A stretch of DNA of 64,000 nt from Mesorhizobium sp. LMG 17147 (lineage in GTDB: Bacteria > Pseudomonadota > Alphaproteobacteria > Rhizobiales > Rhizobiaceae). Within the stretch, counting starts at the first letter, position 1. Every line of letters begins with the position of its first letter. Position numbers and translations under genes: made by a program. The notes under the pieces were generated by a model. That model had not been told where the DNA came from. It worked only from the letters and a program-made list of their open reading frames with translations, and did not search any database. Location: NCBI RefSeq assembly GCF_024297145.1, contig NZ_JANCTC010000001.1, forward strand, positions 372,001 to 436,000. The letters are read 5' to 3'. Shown one piece after another: positions 43,826-52,792 of this stretch.

Positions 43826-44096
43826 TCGTTTCGCGAATGGCACCACGACAGCGGTAAAAGGCGAGCCGCAAGCCGGTGTGTTGCCGGACGCCAGCACCAG
43901 CGGCTCGTCGGGCAGGCCATGGACGATCAGCTCCGGGGTCGAGAGCGGGGATGCAGCATGCCGAGGTAGATCTCGCTGGCGGCGAGTGCTCTTTCCAGCA
44001 ATGGCGAATTCATCCCGATGAGATCCAACTCGACCTCCGGATAACGGCTGCGAAACATCCGCACCGCCTCCTTATCGAATCGAAACGGCCCGTTTC
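43826..44096 (-). pseudogene. remnant of a LysR-type regulator (substrate-binding domain)
   Basis: No intact ORF, but translation of the minus strand from about 44090 gives GPFRFDKEAVRMFRSRYPEV, then ELDLIGMNSPLLERALAASE and IYLGMLHPRSRP, then a stop at 43927-43929. In the adjacent frame the match continues as ELIVHGLPDEPLVLASGNTP. Both halves resemble consecutive strands of a LysR effector domain (F-x-x-x-YPEVELDL and LPDEPLVL). A frameshift near 43935 and loss of the DNA-binding domain show it is broken. The upstream end abuts the HerA-like gene. Confidence 0.65.
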
Positions 44097-44225
44097 ATTC
44101 CAATCCTCTGCGATCCCCTGATCGTGAGCAGCATCCAGCCTGTGCGCAACACGGAGCGTCGGCCATGGCGCGCTCGACGGGCTGTGATGCGGTTGATAAG
44201 CCCTCTCCTTAAGGAGAGTCGAGAC

Positions 44226-45725
44226 ATGACCGTTGCGATCGAGATGGGCCACACGAGCGCAGGCGGCCCGGCGGCACTGGATCTTGAGGAGCTGCTGGCG
44301 ACGCGCCTTTTGGTGCAGGGCAATTCGGGCTCCGGCAAGTCCCACCTGCTGCGCCGGCTCTTGGAGCAGAGTGCGCCCTGGGTGCAGCAGACGATCATCG
44401 ACCCCGAAGGCGACTTCGTGACACTGGGCGACCGTTTTGGCCACCTGGTGATCGACGCAGAGGAGCATACCGAGCGCGGCCTGCAGAGCGCCGGTGAGCG
44501 GGCGCGCATCCACCGCGTGTCCACGGTGCTTAATCTCGAGGGGCTCGACGCCGAGAACCAGATGCGGCGCGCCGCCGCCTTCCTCGGCGGGCTTTTCGAG
44601 GTCGCCCGCGACCACTGGTATCCGATGCTGGTGGTGGTGGACGAGGCGCAGCTGTTCGCGCCGGCGGTTGCCGGCGAGGTTTCGGACGAGGCGCGTAAGC
44701 TCTCGCTCGGCGCCATGACCAATCTGATGTGCCGTGGCCGCAAGCGTGGGCTGGCCGGCATTATCGCCACCCAGCGGCTGGCCAAGCTCGCCAAGAACGT
44801 CGCCGCCGAGGCTTCCAATTTCCTCATGGGCCGGACCTTTCTCGATATCGACATGGCGCGCGCGGCCGACCTGCTCGGCATGGAGCGGCGCCAGGCGGAA
44901 GCCTTTCGCGACCTCGAGCGCGGGCAGTTCATGGCGCTCGGCCCGGCGCTGTCGCGCCGCCCGCTCGGCTTGCGCATCGGCCCGACCGATACAAGCCCGC
45001 GCAACGCGACCCCGCGCCTGATGCCGCTGCCGGAATCGGGACTGGAGGACGCGCGCGCGATCATCCTGGCGGCCCCGCCGGCCGAAACCGTCCGGCCGCA
45101 GCGCCGGTCGTCGCCGGACCTGCTCGATCAGCTCATGGCGGCAAAGTCGGCGGCGCTCGAAATCCGCCCCGAACCGGTGGAGCCGCCGATCAGCGCCGAG
45201 GATTTGGCGGAGCGGCGTGAGCGCGTCGACCGGGTGCTGCGCGCCGTGCTGGCGCAACCCGACGCGGGCTTCCGTGTCATCGGCGTGCTCTATCAGGAAT
45301 TCGTGGTCCGCTGCCGCATAGAGGGCCTCGCCTCGGTCGTGCCGGATCTGCCCGCGTTCCGCCGCATGCTGACGCGCGCCCGCGCCGGCTTGGGCTCCGA
45401 CATGGCCGACGATGACGCCTGGCAAGATGTCTCGGCGCGCGCCTCGCTGCTGCCCGAGGATATGCAGGGCGTGTTCATGATGATCGCCCGCGCGGCCAAG
45501 GAGGGGTGGCCCTGCCCGAGCGACGCGGCCATCGCCCGCGCCTACGGCTCGCACTCGCTGCGCCGCGCCCGGCGCCTGCTGACCTATATCGAGGAGCAGG
45601 GGCTGATCGTGTGCCAGCTCGACGGGGTCGGAAGGCGGACGGTGACGCTGGTCGAACTGGCTTGGGCGACGGCGCCGGGCGATCCGAATGCCGAGGAGGT
45701 GGAGCAGGGGAGGGTGGTGGGATGA
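44226..45725 (+). CDS. HerA-like (DUF87) ATPase with C-terminal winged-helix-like region
   Basis: A 499-residue protein. ATG 44226 follows AAGGAG by nine bases and gives MTVAIEMGHTSAGGPAALDLEELLATRLL, after which Walker A reads VQGNSGSGKSHLLRRLLE. Walker B is MLVVVDEAQLFAP, and an arginine-rich loop MCRGRKRGLAGIIATQRLA follows, as in HerA/FtsK-type translocases. The last 80 residues (CPSDAAIARAYGSHSLRRAR) resemble a winged helix. No nuclease (NurA) or defence partner is adjacent, so it stands alone. Possible roles in DNA translocation are inferred. Confidence 0.82.
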   Translation: MTVAIEMGHTSAGGPAALDLEELLATRLLVQGNSGSGKSHLLRRLLEQSAPWVQQTIIDPEGDFVTLGDRFGHLVIDAEEHTERGLQSAGERARIHRVSTVLNLEGLDAENQMRRAAAFLGGLFEVARDHWYPMLVVVDEAQLFAPAVAGEVSDEARKLSLGAMTNLMCRGRKRGLAGIIATQRLAKLAKNVAAEASNFLMGRTFLDIDMARAADLLGMERRQAEAFRDLERGQFMALGPALSRRPLGLRIGPTDTSPRNATPRLMPLPESGLEDARAIILAAPPAETVRPQRRSSPDLLDQLMAAKSAALEIRPEPVEPPISAEDLAERRERVDRVLRAVLAQPDAGFRVIGVLYQEFVVRCRIEGLASVVPDLPAFRRMLTRARAGLGSDMADDDAWQDVSARASLLPEDMQGVFMMIARAAKEGWPCPSDAAIARAYGSHSLRRARRLLTYIEEQGLIVCQLDGVGRRTVTLVELAWATAPGDPNAEEVEQGRVVG

Positions 45726-46037
45726 TGGGGAGGGCGATTTGGGCGAAAGCTGGCGTCGCTCAACAGCAGCAAAGCCAAAAGCGGTCATCGCCGAAGCATT
45801 ACTCAGACGTCGCGTTTGGGCCGAAAGTGGACCGGCGGCTTCTTGGTGCGAGATGTGAGTGAGCCGGCGGTCTGCACGGCAAAGGGTTTGTCCTGATCTG
45901 GACCCAACGCAGTCAATTAGTGCTGCCAACATCTGGCGGTGGATGTTTTCTTTGCTCACGATGAGCGACGAATGTTCGGTAGGGCAGAGGAGGTGGGGAG
46001 GTAACGCAACGTCCCGTTAGCACGGCCGCCCGCTAGA
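45726..46037. other. 312-base gap without a recognised gene
   Basis: The stretch lies between the stop of the HerA-like ATPase gene and the stop of the importer ATPase gene; the two converge. I see no ORF with a ribosome site, no T-run terminator and no tRNA. On the minus strand near 45730-45790 the peptide MTAFGFAAVERRQLS can be read without an evident start, which could be a gene-tail remnant. Confidence 0.4.
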
Positions 46038-47105
46038 CTAACTCGCTGCCATCAGGACGGTACTCTCCGGCGACCACCGCAGCACCACTTCCTGGCCCTC
46101 CGCCAGCTTGTCAACACCGGTGTTCTGCACGATGACTTTCAGCATCTGCCCGCCACGTTCGACGAAGTAGGTGCTGCTATTGCCGGCAAAGATGCGTTTC
46201 GACACTTCCCCCCGCAGCACGTTCGCATTGGCCGTATCCGGAGCCGCAGCATCGGTGAAGATGCGGATCCGTTCGGGTCGTACGGCGCAAATGGCCTTTG
46301 CACCAGGGGCAAGGTTGGCGCCAGATCCAGCGAAAATCGCCGTGCCGTCCGGCAGCCGGATGCCGTTGCCTGTGCTCTCGCCACGAAAAATGTTGGCATC
46401 GCCGAGGAAGGTGGCGGCGAACTCGCTCTTCGGCCGATTGTAGATCTCCTCGGGCGGGCCTTCCTGCACCAGCTTGCCGTCTCGCAGAATGCCGACGCGG
46501 TCGCTCATCGTCAGCGCTTCTTCCTGGTCGTGGGTGACGAAGATTGTGGTAATGCCGATCTCGCGTTGGATGCGCTTGAGCTCGATCTGCATTCCGACGC
46601 GCAGCGCTTTGTCGAGAGCGCCGAGCGGCTCGTCGAGCAGAAGTACACGCGGCTTGGTGATGATGGCGCGAGCGAGCGCCACCCGTTGGCGCTGGCCGCC
46701 GGAGAGCTGGTGTGGCCGGCGACCACCGAGCTTGCCGAGTTGCACGAGGTCGAGCGCCCCCTGCACCTCGGCAGCAATCACTGCCTTGGGCTCGCCGCGC
46801 ACAGACAAGCCGAAGGCGACATTGTCGGCGACGCTCATATTGGGAAACAGCGCGTAGTTCTGGAACACCATGCCGATGCGCCGTTTTTCGACCGGCACCC
46901 GCTCGACGCTCTCGCCTCCGATCGCAATGCGGCCAGAGTCGGGAAAGTCGAAGCCGGCGATCTGGCGCAGCAGCGTGGTCTTGCCGCTGCCGGAGGGACC
47001 GAGCAGGGCGTAGAAGCCGCCGTCGGCAAAATCGATGGAGACATCGTCCAGCGCCTTGTGCGCGCCAAAACTGCGCGACACATTCGATACCTGCACGCCC
47101 GCCAT
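46038..47105 (-). CDS. ABC transporter ATP-binding protein, polyamine (PotA) type
   Basis: A 355-residue ATPase with Walker A LLGPSGSGKTTLLR, Q-loop MVFQNYALFPNMS, signature LSGGQRQR, Walker B VLLLDEPLGALDKALR and switch FVTHDQEEALTMSD. A C-terminal regulatory TOBE domain begins after residue 270 (AICAVRPERIRIF). ATG 47105 shares its A with the stop of the permease gene (TAATG). Last gene of a seven-gene operon that starts at the GntR gene. It belongs to the polyamine/iron/sulfate-type class; the actual ligand is unknown. Confidence 0.93.
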   Translation of the reverse strand: MAGVQVSNVSRSFGAHKALDDVSIDFADGGFYALLGPSGSGKTTLLRQIAGFDFPDSGRIAIGGESVERVPVEKRRIGMVFQNYALFPNMSVADNVAFGLSVRGEPKAVIAAEVQGALDLVQLGKLGGRRPHQLSGGQRQRVALARAIITKPRVLLLDEPLGALDKALRVGMQIELKRIQREIGITTIFVTHDQEEALTMSDRVGILRDGKLVQEGPPEEIYNRPKSEFAATFLGDANIFRGESTGNGIRLPDGTAIFAGSGANLAPGAKAICAVRPERIRIFTDAAAPDTANANVLRGEVSKRIFAGNSSTYFVERGGQMLKVIVQNTGVDKLAEGQEVVLRWSPESTVLMAAS

Positions 47106-47893
47106 TATTTCTCTCCGCCGAATTTGAAGAAACGCGCCGTGAGCAGCATCAATGCCATCGACACGACAATGATGATCGTCGAGACCGCATTGATCTCAGG
47201 TGTGAATCCCTTACGGATCGCGGCGTAGATTTCGACCGGCAGCGTCGTTTGGCCGGGCGTCGACAGAAAGTAGGATACGACGAACTGGTCGAAGGACACG
47301 GCGAAAGCGAACAGCCCTCCGGCAATGACACCCGGCATGATCCAGGGCAGCGTGACGCGGTTCGTCACCTGCCATTGATTGGCGCCGAGCGAGCGCGCCG
47401 CCTCTTCCAACTCGGGCGCGAAGGTCTGCAGCCGGGCCGATGCGACGACGATGACATAGGGCAGTGCAAGCGCGACGTGGCCGAGCAGGATGGCGAACAG
47501 ACCGCGCCCGATGCCGACGCCGAAGAAGAAGATCAGCATCGCCGTGCCGGTAATTAGCCACGGAATGGCGATTGGCGGAAACAGCAGCGCCTGCAGGAAT
47601 TTTTTGCCGCGAAACTCATAGCGGTAGAGCGCCAGTGACGCCGCGGAGCCAAGCACCACGCAAATGATGGTGGTGATGACCGCGATCTCGAGGCTGTTCC
47701 AGGTGGCTGAGATGAGCTGGTCGTTCTGCCACAGCGAGGCATACCATTCCGTCGTCCATTCGAACGGCAGCTGATAGAAGGGCGAAACGTTGAAAGACAT
47801 CAGCGCCATGATGATGATGGGCACATAGAGGAAGGCGAGCAATAGCCAGATGTAGAGGCGGCCGAGCCATTCGAGGACCCGTGTCGTCGCCAT
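47105..47893 (-). CDS. ABC transporter permease, PotC type
   Basis: A 262-residue permease with about six helices (YIWLLLAFLYVPIIIMALMS first) and the ATPase-contact loop PELEEAARSLGANQWQVTNRVTLPWI. ATG 47893 shares its A with the previous gene's stop (TGATG) and has GGAGG upstream, so it is preferred over a longer frame. Pairs with the PotB-like subunit. Confidence 0.92.
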   Translation of the reverse strand: MATTRVLEWLGRLYIWLLLAFLYVPIIIMALMSFNVSPFYQLPFEWTTEWYASLWQNDQLISATWNSLEIAVITTIICVVLGSAASLALYRYEFRGKKFLQALLFPPIAIPWLITGTAMLIFFFGVGIGRGLFAILLGHVALALPYVIVVASARLQTFAPELEEAARSLGANQWQVTNRVTLPWIMPGVIAGGLFAFAVSFDQFVVSYFLSTPGQTTLPVEIYAAIRKGFTPEINAVSTIIIVVSMALMLLTARFFKFGGEK

Positions 47894-48762
47894 CACATAG
47901 CCCTCCTCAGCACCGGCGAGGCAACCGCCAGGATGACCAGCACGACGGCCAGCAGGATAAAGGAGAGCGCAGCACCCAGCGGCCAATTGAACACGGCGAC
48001 GAACTGGTCCTCGATGACAGTGCCGTAAAAGGTGCCGGTACGGCCGCCAAGTATGCGCGGCTCCATGAACGAGCCAACGACCGGGACGAAGATGAGGGCC
48101 GCGCCAGCCACCAGCCCCGGCATCGACAGCGGAATGATGACCCGCTTCAGCATCTGCAGCCGCGATGCGCCGAGCGAGCGCCCGGCCTCGATCAGCGAGT
48201 CGTCGATGGCCTGTAGGGTCAGGTAGCAGGTCAGCACCATGTAAGGAACGTAGGAGTGCACTAGCCCGATGATGACAGCCGGATAGGAATACATCAGGTC
48301 GATATTGATCTTGAACGGCAGCACGGCGTTGAGCGCGGTATCGAGAATGCCCCCTTCGCGCAGCACCATCGCCCAGGAGAAGATGCGCACAAGCCCGTTT
48401 GACCAGAACGGCAGGATGACGAGCAAGAAAATCGCTTCGCGGCTACGGCCTTTCAGCACCTTGGCTAGCACATAAGCGGCGGGATAACCGACGATGATGC
48501 ACCACAGCGTCACTTCGAGGCCGAGGCGCAGCGAGGCGAGCAGAAGCGTCAGATAGAGGCTCTGCGAGAAGAAGGCGGTATAGTTTTCGAGCGTGAACGC
48601 CCACGGCTTGCCCGACAACGGCAGCTCGGTCATGAGAGAGAAGAAGACCATGGCTGAGAGCGGCAAGAAGATCGCAACCGTCAGCCAGAGATAGGCAGGC
48701 GCCAGTAGCGGCAAGGCCGATCTCAGCCCGCTGCGCGACGCGGCTGCAACCTGTGCTGCCAT
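47893..48762 (-). CDS. ABC transporter permease, PotB type
   Basis: A 289-residue permease. The helices include LLAPAYLWLTVAIFLPLSAMVFFS and the ATPase-contact loop is DSLIEAGRSLGASRLQMLKRVIIPLS. GGGAGGG precedes ATG 48762. It is separated from the binding-protein gene by a perfect hairpin and is coupled to the next permease gene. Confidence 0.93.
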   Translation of the reverse strand: MAAQVAAASRSGLRSALPLLAPAYLWLTVAIFLPLSAMVFFSLMTELPLSGKPWAFTLENYTAFFSQSLYLTLLLASLRLGLEVTLWCIIVGYPAAYVLAKVLKGRSREAIFLLVILPFWSNGLVRIFSWAMVLREGGILDTALNAVLPFKINIDLMYSYPAVIIGLVHSYVPYMVLTCYLTLQAIDDSLIEAGRSLGASRLQMLKRVIIPLSMPGLVAGAALIFVPVVGSFMEPRILGGRTGTFYGTVIEDQFVAVFNWPLGAALSFILLAVVLVILAVASPVLRRAM

Positions 48763-48780
48763 GAAATCCCTCCCAGGGAA

Positions 48781-48811
48781 GGATCAGCCGACATATATGA
48801 TCGGCTGATCC
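48781..48811 (-). other. intercistronic hairpin after the PotD-like gene
   Basis: GGATCAGCCGA (48781-48791) and TCGGCTGATCC (48801-48811) are exact reverse complements, giving an 11-pair stem and a nine-base loop. It lies 13 bases after the stop of the binding-protein gene. There is no T run, so message stabilisation or partial termination is likelier than full termination. Confidence 0.7.
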
Positions 48812-48823
48812 CGCTTTCTGCTG

Positions 48824-49885
48824 TTACTTCACGTTGACCTTGAGCTGCTGCCAGAGCGACAGATAGGCTTCGCGCTGGGCGTCTGTGATCGGCGCCTGGA
48901 ACTGAATGCGCTTGGCAACTGCCGGGTCACCCATCACCTTGCGGTTGAACGCATCCTCGGGAAGTGCTTCCACGGCCTTGGTATTGGCAGATACCGGGGC
49001 TCCGACCTTGGTGACCCATTCGACATAGAACTTCGGGTCGACCATGTAGTTGATAAAGGCCTCGGCGCCGGCGACATTCTTGGAACCGACGGGAATGGAG
49101 AAGGCGTCGAGCCAGGCGACAGCGCCCTCCCGCGGGATCACGAGCGAGACTGGCAGCTTGAAATGGGTCTTGGCGCGGTCGGCCGAGCCGCTCCAATAGG
49201 TGCCGATGTCGATCTGGTTAGAGGCAACCATCTGGTTCCAGTCGTTCTCCGAGCTCCAGAACGTCTTGATCTGCGGCATGAGCGAGGTGAGTTTCGCCTT
49301 GACCGCCTCCATGTCCTTGACATCGTTGATGTTCTGGCCGGTGGCAATGGCGCCGAACTGCACCGCCTCGACGGCATCGTCACGGATGGTGACGCGGCCC
49401 TTGTGGGCGGGATCCCACATTTCAGCGATGCTCGTTGGCGGCTTGTCGAAGGACTTGTCGTTGATGGCGAGCGCCGTCAGTCCCCAGACCCACGGTACCC
49501 CATAGACCTTGTCGTTATGGACAAGCATCGGCGAACTCGCCTTGTCCTTGCTGATGTCGGCATAGTTCGGCAGCTTGGATGTGTCGATCGGCTGGATCAG
49601 CTTTTCCGCCATTGCCTGGTCGTTGAAGGCGGCGTTGATCATAACGACGTCGTAGAGGCCGGGATTGGTCCTGAGCTTGGTCAGCATTTCCTGTTCGGAA
49701 TTGAAGAAGTCGTTGACGACCTTGTTGCCGGTCGCCTTCTCGAAGGCCTCGGTGGCCCACGGCTCGTCGGCGCCGTAGCCCTTCCAGTTGAGTACGTGCA
49801 CCTCGTCGGCGTTTGCGGCAAATGCAAGTGCGGAGGTGAGGACGGCGGTCGCCGTCAGCAGGGCAGTCAAGTCGGGCATGCGCAT
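48824..49885 (-). CDS. extracellular solute-binding protein, PotD type
   Basis: A 353-residue periplasmic protein with a Sec signal (LTALLTATAVLTSALAFAANA). The mature protein starts VHVLNWKGYGADEPWATEAFE, the PotD/PotF pattern, and has PWVWGLTALAINDKSF and GTYWSGSADRAKTHFKLP in the ligand cleft. Polyamine binders use several acidic residues in the cleft; I cannot confirm these from sequence alone, and the operon enzymes point to a glycosylated compound in place of a simple polyamine. GAGAGGA precedes ATG 49885. Confidence 0.9.
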   Translation of the reverse strand: MRMPDLTALLTATAVLTSALAFAANADEVHVLNWKGYGADEPWATEAFEKATGNKVVNDFFNSEQEMLTKLRTNPGLYDVVMINAAFNDQAMAEKLIQPIDTSKLPNYADISKDKASSPMLVHNDKVYGVPWVWGLTALAINDKSFDKPPTSIAEMWDPAHKGRVTIRDDAVEAVQFGAIATGQNINDVKDMEAVKAKLTSLMPQIKTFWSSENDWNQMVASNQIDIGTYWSGSADRAKTHFKLPVSLVIPREGAVAWLDAFSIPVGSKNVAGAEAFINYMVDPKFYVEWVTKVGAPVSANTKAVEALPEDAFNRKVMGDPAVAKRIQFQAPITDAQREAYLSLWQQLKVNVK

Positions 49886-49924
49886 GTTCGTTCCTCTCTG
49901 TGTTTGCCCGCGTCCCGGGCTTTG

Positions 49925-50911
49925 TCAGGCTGTCGGGCGTTTGGTCTCTTGCTTCTGGCCATGGAGGCCGATCTGGGGACCGCCGGCATGGCTTAGGAAT
50001 GTCTGGATCTCATAGTCAGTCGGCGCTGATGAACCACCGTGGCGGGTGACGGAAATGGCCGCCGCCGCATTGGCGTAGCGCGCTGCCGGAAAAGGCTGTA
50101 CGCCGCGCGCCAGCGCGCTGACGAAAGCGCCGATATGGGTGTCGCCTGCGCCATTGGTGTCGAGGGCGTCGACCTCGAAGCCGGGGATGGTCTGGACGGA
50201 ACCGTCTGCCAGCCGCACATGACAGCCCTTGGCGGCGCTCCGGATGACGACGCCGTCGGCCTTCGGGCAATGGCCGGCAAGAAGCCGCGCTGCGAGTGCC
50301 TCTACATCGCCTTGACCGGCGATCTCGGCCGCTTCCGTCGTGTTGCAGCTCAACCAGGTAGTACGGGCGAGTATCCGCGACAGGATAGGGTGGGGAATGT
50401 CGGTGATGACAGGTGTCGGGTCGAGGACAAGCGGTGTGTCGGCCGGAAGCGCCTCGATCCAGTCGGTGAGCGCGTCGCGGCTCTTGGGATAGCTCAGCGT
50501 ATAGCCTGACGTGAACACCCAGTCGTCTGCAGCGACCACCACGGGCGCCAGCATGTCGAGGCTGAGTACGCTTTCAGCACCCGGCCAAGACACGAAGGTG
50601 CGTTCGGCATCGCTCGAGATCAAGGCGACGCAATGGCCGCTGTCCATCATGGGCGATGGCGGGGTCATAGTACTGATACCCTCGGCGTTGAAGGCGCTGC
50701 GCAGGAAGTCGCCATTGGGTCCGCTGCCGAGTTGGCCGCCGAACACCGCCTTCATGCCGGTGCGGCTGGCCGCGACCATCATGTTGAAGCCGCCGCCGGC
50801 GACTCGTGCATAGCTCGACGCAGTCTTCTCCGTGCCCGGGGCCGGCAAGGCATCGATGCGGTAAACATAGTCGACCACCGCGCTGCCGACATGGACGAGA
50901 CGCCCTCTCAT
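49925..50911 (-). CDS. PfkB family carbohydrate/nucleoside kinase
   Basis: A 328-residue ribokinase-fold kinase. The N-terminal block is LVHVGSAVVDYVYRIDALP and the gly-rich motif VAGGGFNMMVAASRTGMKAV. The C-terminal ATP/catalytic motif DALDTNGAGDTHIGAFVSAL contains the catalytic Asp of GAGD. The start overlaps the ADP-ribosylglycohydrolase stop by four bases (ATGA). It would phosphorylate a sugar or nucleoside released or imported by the neighbouring proteins. It corresponds in family to E. coli YegV. Confidence 0.92.
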   Translation of the reverse strand: MRGRLVHVGSAVVDYVYRIDALPAPGTEKTASSYARVAGGGFNMMVAASRTGMKAVFGGQLGSGPNGDFLRSAFNAEGISTMTPPSPMMDSGHCVALISSDAERTFVSWPGAESVLSLDMLAPVVVAADDWVFTSGYTLSYPKSRDALTDWIEALPADTPLVLDPTPVITDIPHPILSRILARTTWLSCNTTEAAEIAGQGDVEALAARLLAGHCPKADGVVIRSAAKGCHVRLADGSVQTIPGFEVDALDTNGAGDTHIGAFVSALARGVQPFPAARYANAAAAISVTRHGGSSAPTDYEIQTFLSHAGGPQIGLHGQKQETKRPTA

Positions 50912-51963
50912 GCCGCCGCATCCTTGCCGCCACTGCCCTTGTCCACACGGCCCTTGGACATCCGCGCCACAACAAGGTCGGCGGCGAGGGCGCTAACCCC
51001 CGTCATGTCGATGCCCTTGAGGTTTGCAATGCGGTTCTGAGGCAATCGGGAAAAGCCGGTGCAGGCGCCGGCCATGCCGGCCGCGATGGCGCCGATCGTA
51101 TCGGTGTCGCCACCGAGATTGGCACTGATGACTGCCGCCTGCCAAGGGTCACCACCGGCGACTTCCAGCACTGCGAATGCAGCCGGAACCGACTCCTGGC
51201 TGGCGACGCCGGTGCCGACCAGATCGATGATCAGCCGGATCGCGTCCTTCGTCGCCTTGCCGCGCACAAGCTCCTGCGCCCAAGCAATGCGCGCAGCAAT
51301 GTCACCGCCGGTCGCCCAATGGCCGAGCGTCGCCCCTCGTCTCGCTGCCGTGATGGCGTTGTCGGAAGCGGCACGCCAGTCACCGCCAGCGACGCCGCGG
51401 CTGATGGCGGCAGCGACCGCTGCGGCCGAAGCGATTGCGATCGACGTGTTGTGCGTCGCCATGCAGGTTTCGGCCACTTTGGCGACCAGCGCGTCAAGCG
51501 ACTCCAGCGGCATCATGATACCTACTGGCGCGATGCGCATGGCCGCACCATTTGTGTCGCCACTGCGCCCGGCTTCCTCGGCTGGTATACCATTGTTGAT
51601 GGCGTCGATGGCGCGTTTGGTTGATGGTCCCAGCAGATCGTAGCTGCCGCGCGCCTTGACATCGCGTTCCCAGTCGAGCAGCGCGTTGACCCACCGCGCA
51701 TGGTCGAACCGGTTACCGGATTCGACCAAGATACGGCCAAGCAGAAGCGCCTGTTCGGTGTCGTCGGTGATCGTTCCGGCCGGGAGCCCCTTCGACACCG
51801 GATGGTCGGCGAAAGGAGTAATGAAGCCCTCGACATGGCCGTAGAGTTCGGCAATCCGCTCCGGCGACAAAAGCTGCGTCGGCATGCCCAGCGCATCTCC
51901 CAGTGCCCCGCCGACAAGCGCTCCCAGGGCCCGATCGGTCATGCTCCCGGCGTCGTCCGGCAT
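50908..51963 (-). CDS. ADP-ribosylglycohydrolase family protein
   Basis: A 351-residue hydrolase. Metal-site motifs are intact: GALGDALGMPTQLL near residue 20, TITDDTEQALLLG near residue 65, RSGDTNGAAMRIAPVGI in the middle and SANLGGDTDTIGAIAAGMAG near residue 285, giving the paired acidic residues for two Mg ions. The family cleaves N- or O-glycosidic bonds to ADP-ribose, but relatives act on other substrates. ATG 51963 or GTG 51966 begins just after the GntR stop. Family counterpart of E. coli YegU. Confidence 0.92.
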   Translation of the reverse strand: MPDDAGSMTDRALGALVGGALGDALGMPTQLLSPERIAELYGHVEGFITPFADHPVSKGLPAGTITDDTEQALLLGRILVESGNRFDHARWVNALLDWERDVKARGSYDLLGPSTKRAIDAINNGIPAEEAGRSGDTNGAAMRIAPVGIMMPLESLDALVAKVAETCMATHNTSIAIASAAAVAAAISRGVAGGDWRAASDNAITAARRGATLGHWATGGDIAARIAWAQELVRGKATKDAIRLIIDLVGTGVASQESVPAAFAVLEVAGGDPWQAAVISANLGGDTDTIGAIAAGMAGACTGFSRLPQNRIANLKGIDMTGVSALAADLVVARMSKGRVDKGSGGKDAAA

Positions 51964-51966
51964 CAC

Positions 51967-52692
51967 TCAGAACCTCATATGCAGCGCAAAATGCGCCGGG
52001 TTGAGCAGGCTGGTCACATATTCGATCGGCCGGTCATCGGCGGCGCGGGTCAGCCGACGACCGCGCAGGAATGGCGTGCCTTGCGGGCAGCCGAGGATTG
52101 CAGCGTCCTCAGGGTTGAGCATTTCGATCCCGACCCATTCCTCGCCATGGTCGGGAATGAGGCCGGCGCCGCGAAGCGTCTGGTGCAGGGAGCCTTCGCG
52201 CAGGCCGCGCAACGGCACGTCCTCCAGTTCGGGCGACAATGGCAGTCGGCTGCGCTCGATGGAAATAGCGTGGCCGTCGCTGGCATTGGTGCGCACCCGG
52301 TCGACAGCGATGAAAAACGGGTTTTCTATACCAAGTAGCGCGGCAAGATCAGGGTCCTCGATCACCTCGAGCCGCAGCGTGCGGGTCTCGGCGTTGGCGC
52401 CGGCGTTGGCCAGCGCCCGCGACCAACCGATCGAGTCATCAACGGGCTTGCCATCGAAGGTGACGAAAGAGCCGATCCCGACTTTGGTGGTGATCAGCCC
52501 GCGGCTAGACAGTTCCTCGAGACCCTTGCGAACGGTGTTACGGCTGACGGAGAAACGCTGGACGAGCTCGTTCTCGCTTTGCAACCGGTCGCCGAAGCCC
52601 AGAACACCGGAGCGGATTTCATGTTCGAGAACGGTGGCAATCCGTTCGGGCTTGCCGGTGCCAGGAGTTAGTTGAACCGAACGCCGCTTCAT
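51967..52692 (-). CDS. GntR family transcriptional regulator, HutC/UTRA type
   Basis: A 241-residue repressor-type protein. The DNA-binding part is GDRLQSENELVQRFSVSRNTVRKGLEELSSRGLI (helix-turn-helix at about residues 40-75). The UTRA effector domain follows (ALLGIENPFFIAVDRVRT, PIEYVTSLLNPAHFALHMRF). It is the first gene of the operon and probably controls itself and all six genes after it. Family counterpart of E. coli YegW. The effector is likely the imported compound or its phosphorylated product. Confidence 0.93.
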   Translation of the reverse strand: MKRRSVQLTPGTGKPERIATVLEHEIRSGVLGFGDRLQSENELVQRFSVSRNTVRKGLEELSSRGLITTKVGIGSFVTFDGKPVDDSIGWSRALANAGANAETRTLRLEVIEDPDLAALLGIENPFFIAVDRVRTNASDGHAISIERSRLPLSPELEDVPLRGLREGSLHQTLRGAGLIPDHGEEWVGIEMLNPEDAAILGCPQGTPFLRGRRLTRAADDRPIEYVTSLLNPAHFALHMRF

Positions 52693-52702
52693 TTGGATAC
52701 CT

Positions 52703-52713
52703 GTTCAGTGAAC
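52703..52713. promoter_or_regulatory. palindrome, candidate GntR operator
   Basis: GTTCAGTGAAC is an 11-base perfect palindrome 11 bases before the GntR start codon. A related half-site, TTGTTCA, lies about 20 bases further upstream. Autoregulatory operators of HutC-type regulators often overlap the promoter in this way. Confidence 0.55.
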
Positions 52714-52792
52714 CTGTATGATCTTGTTCATTATCCTCACGCGGTGGTCTTGTCAAAGACGACTGATATTTGGCCTGCAGCCGTAAAGGACG

